Both the position numbers and the translations under genes were made by a program. A stretch of 39,047 nucleotides of DNA, from assembly GCA_030539165.1 (NCBI GenBank), contig JAUNSO010000026.1, positions 1 through 39,047 of the forward strand, read 5' to 3'. This DNA comes from a bacterium (GTDB lineage Bacteria > Bacillota > Clostridia > Lachnospirales > Lachnospiraceae). This document shows, in pieces, positions 32,622 to 39,047 of this stretch (positions within the stretch are counted from its first letter, which is position 1; every line of letters starts with the position of its first letter). Under the pieces are notes generated by a model. That model did not search any database, was not told the DNA's origin, and saw only the letters and a program-made list of their open reading frames with translations.

Positions 32622-34997
32622 ATGCAAGAGCGAAGAATCAAAAATATGATACAGCGTATGCGGCGTTGTCTGAGAGACAATGCCGGTTCTTCGATGGTGC
32701 TTGTCATTGTTGCGATTGCATTTGTTGCGATTCTTGGCGCTACGATCATGTGGATGTCCTTGAATAACTATATGATGAAGGTGACCGATTCCAGACAGAA
32801 GGAGAGCTTTTATTCTGCTGAGACGGTGATGGAGCAGATCATAGCCGGATTGCAGGAGGATGCCTCAGCGGCGGTTGCGGATTCCTATACCAAGGTGCTG
32901 CAGAAGTATTCTAACAGCACGGATGCACAGAGAGTCTATGAGTTCCAGCAGGAATACTTCAATATGCTGACCAAGGAGCTGGAGGATTCCTCAAATACGT
33001 TTAAGCTGGACAAGCTGGCAAAGTATGTAGATTGGGATTTGTTGAATGCACCCGAACGAACCAGAGAGCTGACCAGTCTCGACAGTTCAGGAACCCGCAG
33101 TTCTACGATTGGTGTGATGAAACGTGTGGGAGAAGGAGCAGGCAGTGTCCCGACCGGTATCGTACTCAAGGATATTCATCTGGTATTTGAGGATGCACGG
33201 GGATATACATCGATCATCAATACTGATATCGTGATCGGCGTACCGGACATCGACTTCACACAGTCGGCATCGGTGCCGGATATCTTCAGCTATTGTCTCG
33301 TAGCAGACAGATCGTTAACCGGAAAAACGGGAATCGGACTTGTTACGGTCAACGGAAGTATTTACGGCGGTTCCGGCTATACAGATGAGGAAATCGCGGC
33401 AGATGCTACTAAAAAGGACAAAAACGGTATCACACTGAATGATAAATGGAAAATCCAGAATGCAGATAAGGTTGTGACGAACAAGGATATCACACTGGCA
33501 AACACCAATGCAGCGCTGACAGTCGGCGGAGCTGATGATGACGATATTCCCTTGCTGTGGGCGGAGAATATTAACGTCGATCACGGAACGATGAAGCTGC
33601 ATGCAAAGACATACATAGCAGATGATTTGACGATTGCAGGGACAGGCTCTGCTGTCACTCTGGAAAAGGGGTACTACGGATATGGAAACTCTCTGACGGA
33701 CACTGCAGCCAGTTCAGCAATCGTCATCAATGGGCTGAACACGACCTTGAATATGCAGAAGCTTGATGAACTGCTGCTGGCAGGACATGCCTATATCGGC
33801 ACATCCGCTGTAGCACCGGATGTTACCTCAGTGCCGAGTGCAGACGGACAGCCGGATTATGTTGTGGATAATAAAAACATACTGATGGGGGAGTCAATCG
33901 CGGTAAAGGGCAATCAGATCGCCTATCTGGTGCCGGATGAATGCATCGGGGTACTGGACGGAGAGACAGTCATGGGGAAAAACCCGATGAACTCCAAGGA
34001 ATATACTGCATTACTGACAGAGGCAGCGAAGTATAAGAACGATCCGGAGCATACATTTTCGGAGGTGTCCTATACAAAGACGATCTCCGCACTGGGCGGT
34101 CAGCCGTTGGGGGCTTATGCGTCTGAGTTTAAGACGATTTTCTGTCCGAGCAACGGAGAGACACTGGTATATTACTATATTGTCATGGATGAGGACAATG
34201 CCAACAGGTATTTCACGGATTATTACGGACTCAAAAAGGACAAGCTGAATCGTTACCTGTCCATTTATACATCTGATGCCGGGATTCAGGCCAATGCAGA
34301 TTTTGTGAGAATCAACACGCAGGGAAACTGGATGCAGGCGCAGAGTGTTGCAGGAGTACAGACCTCTCAGTTAAATCCGGCAAAAAAGGAAGATGCAGTT
34401 GATCTGACGACGGAAAATGAGCACTATACAAAGGTGTTTGAAGCGCTCAAGGCAAAGCTGATTCTGAGTGACAATGTGACAGACGATGAAAAGAAAAAGG
34501 GTGTATTTACGAATCTGATCAATATAGAGGCAATGACAAACTTTACCGGAGTCAATGGCGGTAAGGTGACTTTTGAAACTGCAGAGGATGCAGACGGAAA
34601 TCAATATCTGGCAATCATCACAAATGGAGATTTCACATACACAGGAGAGGGCGAACAGAAAAATATCCGCCTGATTGTTTCCTTAAAGGATGTAACGGTA
34701 TCAGGCAATTTCACCGGACTGATCATGGCAAAGGGAGATATTCTTGTAGATCAGGGCGTGATCATTACCAGTGCAGGGGAGGCAGTGTCTGCCAGCTCGA
34801 CCGGAAGAGAAGAACTGACCAGAGTGCTGCAATGTAAGTTCTCTGATACGGTAGATACCAGACCGATTGATATGTTTCTGAACAGCTCCAAGTATGTGCT
34901 GGATGGTACAGTGATCGGGACAGATGATACAGAGGATATATTGAATCCGATTCGGTTTCAGGATCTGGTTCGTTACCAGAACTGGATCAAACAGTAA
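32622..34997 (+). CDS. PilX/GspK-like giant minor pilin, 791 aa
   Basis: A basic leader ends in NAG, followed by SSMVLVIVAIAFVAILGATI. The residue at mature position 5 is Leu, not Glu, as in PilX and GspK, which start the pilus tip. Residues 200-790 are unusual: long stretches of short beta-strands with repeated hydrophobic turns such as NFTGLIMAKGDILVDQGVII near residue 705, which look like a beta-solenoid. The length is more than twice that of GspK. It follows the PilV-like gene by 13 bases with AAGGAGAG upstream. Tip adhesin or assembly primer is the best guess. Confidence 0.76.
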   Translation: MQERRIKNMIQRMRRCLRDNAGSSMVLVIVAIAFVAILGATIMWMSLNNYMMKVTDSRQKESFYSAETVMEQIIAGLQEDASAAVADSYTKVLQKYSNSTDAQRVYEFQQEYFNMLTKELEDSSNTFKLDKLAKYVDWDLLNAPERTRELTSLDSSGTRSSTIGVMKRVGEGAGSVPTGIVLKDIHLVFEDARGYTSIINTDIVIGVPDIDFTQSASVPDIFSYCLVADRSLTGKTGIGLVTVNGSIYGGSGYTDEEIAADATKKDKNGITLNDKWKIQNADKVVTNKDITLANTNAALTVGGADDDDIPLLWAENINVDHGTMKLHAKTYIADDLTIAGTGSAVTLEKGYYGYGNSLTDTAASSAIVINGLNTTLNMQKLDELLLAGHAYIGTSAVAPDVTSVPSADGQPDYVVDNKNILMGESIAVKGNQIAYLVPDECIGVLDGETVMGKNPMNSKEYTALLTEAAKYKNDPEHTFSEVSYTKTISALGGQPLGAYASEFKTIFCPSNGETLVYYYIVMDEDNANRYFTDYYGLKKDKLNRYLSIYTSDAGIQANADFVRINTQGNWMQAQSVAGVQTSQLNPAKKEDAVDLTTENEHYTKVFEALKAKLILSDNVTDDEKKKGVFTNLINIEAMTNFTGVNGGKVTFETAEDADGNQYLAIITNGDFTYTGEGEQKNIRLIVSLKDVTVSGNFTGLIMAKGDILVDQGVIITSAGEAVSASSTGREELTRVLQCKFSDTVDTRPIDMFLNSSKYVLDGTVIGTDDTEDILNPIRFQDLVRYQNWIKQ

Positions 34998-35026
34998 CAG
35001 ACTATGGCGGAGAGGACAGCAGACGC

Positions 35027-35578
35027 ATGAAGAAACTGCTTGAGAACAACAGGATAGGAAGATGTAACGGAACCGGTTCCAATCGTGGCTTCAGCCTGAT
35101 CGAGCTGATTGTTGTGATTGCGATTATGGCTATTGTAATGGGCTTTTTCATTGCAGGACTGGGCTATCTGCTGGGTGTCAATGTACGCTCCTGTGCACAT
35201 GAGATACAGACTGCCATCGGAGCAACGAGAATCACGACGATGGGGAAGGAAGAAACGCACCTGAGAATCTATCGTGACTCCTCTGATCATTGTATTTATA
35301 AACAGGAAAGAGTAAAAGAAAGCGGAGAAACAAATTTTACAGACCTGCCTGCTGAGAAAATCGGGAAGGCAACTCTGACAGTCAGCTATTTTATCGATGA
35401 TGGATCGGGCGGATTGACAGGAGAGACCGAGCTGACGGAAGGAAACCCTATTGAAATTGAGTTTGACAGGGCTTCCGGAAAAGAAAAAACAACTTTTAAC
35501 TGTATCAGAGTCGAGGGCGGTTCGATCAGGATGGATGTCAGGATCGTTCCTGCAACCGGCAAGGTTTTTACGGAATAA
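35027..35578 (+). CDS. Minor pilin, GspH/FimT-like, 183 aa
   Basis: The leader ends in NRG, followed by FSLIELIVVIAIMAIVMGFF with Glu5. The globular part (about 50-183) is of the GspH/FimT type with CAHEIQTAIGATRITTMG. It is of ordinary size for a minor pilin. It lies 29 bases after the giant PilX-like gene. Confidence 0.83.
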   Translation: MKKLLENNRIGRCNGTGSNRGFSLIELIVVIAIMAIVMGFFIAGLGYLLGVNVRSCAHEIQTAIGATRITTMGKEETHLRIYRDSSDHCIYKQERVKESGETNFTDLPAEKIGKATLTVSYFIDDGSGGLTGETELTEGNPIEIEFDRASGKEKTTFNCIRVEGGSIRMDVRIVPATGKVFTE

Positions 35579-35619
35579 ATGGCACGTTGGTTTACATAAA
35601 TCGAAAGGAGGACATGGAA

Positions 35620-38037
35620 ATGATAAGAAACATCAGAAAAGATAATCAGGGCTTTACACTCGTAGAATTGCTGGTTTCAATTGCGATTGCTGCCATTGTG
35701 GCTGTTTCGATTGCTGCCTTTATGATCGTTGGTTCACGTTCCTATGCCTCTACAAGCTCGGAAGTCAATTTACAATATGAGGCGCAGCTTGCCTTTAATC
35801 AATTACAGGATCTGATCATAGATACGACGTTGGGTGTGAACTATTCCTATATAGCAGCAGGAGACGGTATTAACGGAACGGAAACAGAGGTGCTGCGGGA
35901 CAGTGAGATCCCATCTGATGCAGCCTTTAAAAAGATTTATATGTATAATGACACAGTTGTCTACATCGTGATCTGGGACAGGGCGCATTCATGGCTCTAT
36001 TATGAGGAATATGCGATGAATGCTGACCGTTCGATCGGAGCAGAGTTAGTCAATGAAGCCAGAATGGCTGACTATATCACAGCCTTCGGTGCGGATTTGT
36101 CCAGACTGGAAGAAAAGCGCATCGTCCGTGTGAACATGGGGTTTGCCAAGAATACAAAGACGTATGAGTCTGCTCATAATATCACGATTCGCAACAAGGT
36201 AGCAGTCAACGGAGATCCGGCATCCTATACACCGGTGACACCAAGCGGCATCGCAGATTCCATCGTGGTCAACTCCCCTGTTTATCTGGAGCCGGGAGAT
36301 ACCTATACATTCCCTGCACCGGTGGTGAACAGCAAGACCGCTGTACCGGCGAGTCAGGAGGTCAGATGGTACATCGATGATACAGTGGGTGGCGCAGCAA
36401 ATCCGCATCATGCGAATACCATGATTGATGTCAATGCCGGACGCCTGCAGATCTCTCCCTATGAAACGAACGAATCCTTCAAGGTGACGGTCAGGGCACG
36501 CGATGGCAGTGGGGTCAGCAATACCATTACAGTGAATCTGGTGAGAGTCAATACGGTCACTCTTCAGTATACATCAACGAGTACACCGCCTGTGACGCAG
36601 GACAAGCTGACCAATGATAACACATTTACCCTGACAGCAGCAGTGGATGGGTATCATCTGAATGATGCAGGTATCACGACGACAACAGCCGGAAAGAGTA
36701 TAGCGGATATCAAGAAGCTGACATGGGCGATCACCGATGGTGCAGACTACTTTACAGGCGCAGAGAGCAGTAATCTGGTATATCAGTGCAAGATGAATGC
36801 GGTAGCCATCGTGAAGGACAAGACAATGACTGTACGCGCGACAAATACGCGCTCCATGACCTATGGAAGCGGCGGCGACAGTGTGGTATACGGAGAGTGG
36901 AGCGGAAAGACGTTTCAGAAGGATCCGGACTTTGTCATCGTCGGTTCTGGGTCATATGCCAGAGGGGCACAGCATGCGTTCAATATACAGAAACGATTGG
37001 GCGATGACTGGAGTACGCACATCTATTTGTATGATGTGACTTTAAAGGAAAAGGTGCTGGATGCCGAGGGTAATGTGACAGGCTATACCAATATCAAAGA
37101 GCATTGGACGGAAGGCATTGCCATGAGCGGCGGTGAGACCAATATTCAGATTACATTACCGGTTGATCTGGATCCCTATAAGGGTTATGTAGTAGATATT
37201 ATCTGCTATGCATTCGTAAAGCATCGTGCAGGTGATCCATCCGGCTATTATCTGCCATATTCGGATTATGATATCAAGGATGCGATTGGTGTCAGCAACA
37301 GTATCTCGCTGGATATAGGCACCTCAGAGTTGTATTTCAGTAAGAGCGGTGATGATCTGGTACTGACGAAGTATTATATTCCTCGTACCTACGGACAGCG
37401 CCCGAATGATACATCGGAAACCATGGTTTATTGCGGCGGTATCACGAATATGAGTGGCAATCTGCAGTTCAGCGGCAGCGAGTTTTCAACAGGTGATGGT
37501 AATCGATACAGAGGCTGGGTGACCTGGAAGCTGTATACGGATGTAGCAGGAAGAACTCTGTTTACACCTCCGGCGGCAAGCAGCAGTATCTTTTCACATG
37601 AGGATGAACGGCAGCAGTTTAAGATTTATTTCAGAAGGGGCAAGTGGTATGAAGAGCTCCCGGCGAGGCTGTATCTGATTCCGACCCTAACGATAGAAAA
37701 CAAGACAAAGGGTGAGACGAACACTTATCTGATGAATCATACACATATAGAATATATCAATCACAATATTACGGTTACAAAGGACGGCAAAAACTATCAT
37801 CTGTATTTCCCGTACCCGACGGCTGATGATTTCCCCGGAAAGCGTCTGGCGGAGGGTGGATTGTTAGAAGGTGACTGGTATAATTCATTTGATTTTTCAA
37901 GCACGATGAAGTATACAATCAAGCGATATCAGGATAGCAGCGATGTTACACAATATACCTTAAGGCTGCAAAACGGAGCTACGGTATATGGAAACTATAC
38001 GATTCCGGTAGATGGAATGAACTGGGTGAAGAACTAA
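35620..38037 (+). CDS. PilW-like giant minor pilin with Ig-like region, 805 aa
   Basis: ATG 35620 follows AAGGAGG by 9 bases; a TTG and another ATG upstream in frame are less likely. The leader MIRNIRKDNQG is followed by FTLVELLVSIAIAAIVAVSI with Glu5. After the pilin part (about 180 residues) the protein has Ig-like beta-rich stretches (about 195-440; SIVVNSPVYLEPGDTYTFPA) and a further Tyr/Gly/Asp-rich region to the end. No wall-sorting signal is seen, as expected for a pilus subunit. The size and beta-rich make-up suit a tip adhesin. It is the fourth minor pilin in the operon. Confidence 0.8.
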   Translation: MIRNIRKDNQGFTLVELLVSIAIAAIVAVSIAAFMIVGSRSYASTSSEVNLQYEAQLAFNQLQDLIIDTTLGVNYSYIAAGDGINGTETEVLRDSEIPSDAAFKKIYMYNDTVVYIVIWDRAHSWLYYEEYAMNADRSIGAELVNEARMADYITAFGADLSRLEEKRIVRVNMGFAKNTKTYESAHNITIRNKVAVNGDPASYTPVTPSGIADSIVVNSPVYLEPGDTYTFPAPVVNSKTAVPASQEVRWYIDDTVGGAANPHHANTMIDVNAGRLQISPYETNESFKVTVRARDGSGVSNTITVNLVRVNTVTLQYTSTSTPPVTQDKLTNDNTFTLTAAVDGYHLNDAGITTTTAGKSIADIKKLTWAITDGADYFTGAESSNLVYQCKMNAVAIVKDKTMTVRATNTRSMTYGSGGDSVVYGEWSGKTFQKDPDFVIVGSGSYARGAQHAFNIQKRLGDDWSTHIYLYDVTLKEKVLDAEGNVTGYTNIKEHWTEGIAMSGGETNIQITLPVDLDPYKGYVVDIICYAFVKHRAGDPSGYYLPYSDYDIKDAIGVSNSISLDIGTSELYFSKSGDDLVLTKYYIPRTYGQRPNDTSETMVYCGGITNMSGNLQFSGSEFSTGDGNRYRGWVTWKLYTDVAGRTLFTPPAASSSIFSHEDERQQFKIYFRRGKWYEELPARLYLIPTLTIENKTKGETNTYLMNHTHIEYINHNITVTKDGKNYHLYFPYPTADDFPGKRLAEGGLLEGDWYNSFDFSSTMKYTIKRYQDSSDVTQYTLRLQNGATVYGNYTIPVDGMNWVKN

Positions 38038-38123
38038 TGACACGAACTGACGATTCAGAACTGATTTTCGGAACTGGTTTTTAGAAATGGATTTGTATAA
38101 GAAATAGAAAGGAGGCGTATCGG

Positions 38124-39047
38124 ATGCGTCTGTTACAGAATCGAAAACTGACGATGCTCATTGCAGGTGTAATGGCTGGCATATTGATATGCCTCGGCGT
38201 ACTTTTTAATGTAGAACATGTAGAGGCAAAGGATACTCTGGAGGGTATCCGAACCATCGCGGCGGCTGCCACGGAGAGCAATCCGTATACGATCCTGGAG
38301 ATCGTGCCGGATGTGGCGACTACGACAGGCTTTGCGGGCGGAGAGCTGGTGTCAGGCACCAGCATCACACAGTCCATGGGCATGATCGGCTACTATATCG
38401 GCGGACAGGAGCCGATACAGCTGTCCAGAGAGCTGCTGCTCTTTCAGACCGCAGAAGGCCGGAAGCAGTATGTAGACCGGCTGTACAAGAAGGATGGAAA
38501 TATGGTTACAGGTGCACTGAAGGACATCACAGACAATGCATCAGATGCCGCAGTGACCAAACCGCTTACTTTTAAGGAATATGCAGAGGTATACGCATTT
38601 GAACGCACTACCGCAGAGATTAAGGCGGGACTGGCAGACGGCTCACTGAAGCTGTTAGACTACAATCCCCTACCGGCAAATGGAACCACCGGAACAACAA
38701 CAGAGCATATCGAGACAACAACAGGATATAAGAGAGAAGCGAAGACTGGGAACGATGCACTAAAGGGAAATCTGATTAAGAAGTATGTGCCGGCAGAAGC
38801 AGATGATCCGGCATTGAAATTCTTTACTGGAGATACAAATGCTAGCTTTGAGAACTCTGATACACATGAGGGCGATTTTGATCCGGGCTTTAAGACGGGA
38901 TCTGATTATTATGTTCAGTTTTCTGCCGTAAATGGCAGAATCGGATATGTGCCGGTCAGTACGGAAGAAGTACCGTTCGGACAGACATGGGATGAAAATG
39001 GTGGAGATGCATGGGAAGGAAAGCCTGTCTACCAGAGCAACAACGGC
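38124..39047 (+). CDS. Large secreted protein, 5' part only
   Basis: The frame is open from ATG 38124 (AAAGGAGG 8 bases upstream) to the last base of the window: 308 codons without a stop. Residues 1-35 look like a Sec signal peptide (RLLQNRKLTMLIAGVMAGIL, then VEHVEAKD). The mature start contains NPYTILEIVPDVATT and IGYYIGGQEPI, which I associate with secreted proteins of Lachnospiraceae sometimes labelled DUF5057; this is from memory and moderate. A Thr-rich stretch lies near residues 190-210. It follows the pilins by 86 bases and may be a pilus-associated surface or secreted factor. Confidence 0.8.
   Translation, partial: MRLLQNRKLTMLIAGVMAGILICLGVLFNVEHVEAKDTLEGIRTIAAAATESNPYTILEIVPDVATTTGFAGGELVSGTSITQSMGMIGYYIGGQEPIQLSRELLLFQTAEGRKQYVDRLYKKDGNMVTGALKDITDNASDAAVTKPLTFKEYAEVYAFERTTAEIKAGLADGSLKLLDYNPLPANGTTGTTTEHIETTTGYKREAKTGNDALKGNLIKKYVPAEADDPALKFFTGDTNASFENSDTHEGDFDPGFKTGSDYYVQFSAVNGRIGYVPVSTEEVPFGQTWDENGGDAWEGKPVYQSNNG

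Noticed and set aside
23292..39047. Type II secretion system instead of a type IV pilus
   Set aside because: A dedicated retraction ATPase with the PilT signature, PilM and PilO, and no secretin point to a pilus.

Overview
The window looks like chromosomal DNA of a Gram-positive gut clostridium, most likely Lachnospiraceae. This is inferred from gene content and style: strong AGGAGG-type ribosome binding sites, a Firmicutes-type cysE-cysS-mrnC-rlmB-sigH order, a ThiT-type ECF transporter subunit under a TPP riboswitch, a type IV pilus locus without a secretin, and tRNA genes without encoded CCA. The genus cannot be read from the sequence. Almost every base is explained by genes; no IS element, integrase, phage module or CRISPR array is visible.

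Region 1 (1-5300) is a patchwork of small units. It has two tiny overlapping genes (one a stand-alone GGADGPT membrane peptide), an alpha/beta hydrolase overlapping a YhcC-type radical SAM gene, and a CE2/SGNH-type carbohydrate esterase. A minus-strand tRNA-Val/tRNA-Met unit with its own promoter and terminator follows. Next comes an AT-rich Fic-family gene whose catalytic His is replaced by Gln, preceded by two matched inverted repeats. Behind it lie an inverted remnant of the tRNA-Met 3' end and a very short Cys-rich ORF with a perfect ribosome binding site.

Region 2 (5500-9300) carries a WYL regulator with a DinB/ClbS-like protein, an ECF sigma factor with a membrane partner, and thiT with its TPP riboswitch.

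Region 3 (9386-14303) is housekeeping: ispF, cysE, cysS, mrnC, rlmB, sigH and tRNA-Thr. Region 4 (14480-17822) contains an eukaryote-type HisA, a REC-HD-GYP cyclic-di-GMP phosphodiesterase, a cold-shock protein and an amidohydrolase.

Region 5 (17889-39047) is the most interesting part. A membrane-anchored LytM-like protein without its catalytic residues precedes a bactofilin. These are followed by a hybrid histidine kinase (HisKA-HATPase-REC-HPt), a two-receiver protein with a pseudo-receiver, and a lone receiver. From a clear promoter at about 23.2 kb a complete Gram-positive type IV pilus operon begins: pilB (with MshEN-like motifs), pilT, pilC, major pilin, pilD, a fused pilM-pilN, pilO, then four minor pilins. 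Two of the minor pilins are about 800 residues long. The window ends inside a secreted-protein gene with an open reading frame to the last base.

Taken together, region 5 suggests a surface-motility or adhesion machine whose extension motor may sense c-di-GMP and whose control proteins (phosphorelay, HD-GYP) lie just upstream. The sequence supports the parts list; the regulatory wiring is inference.
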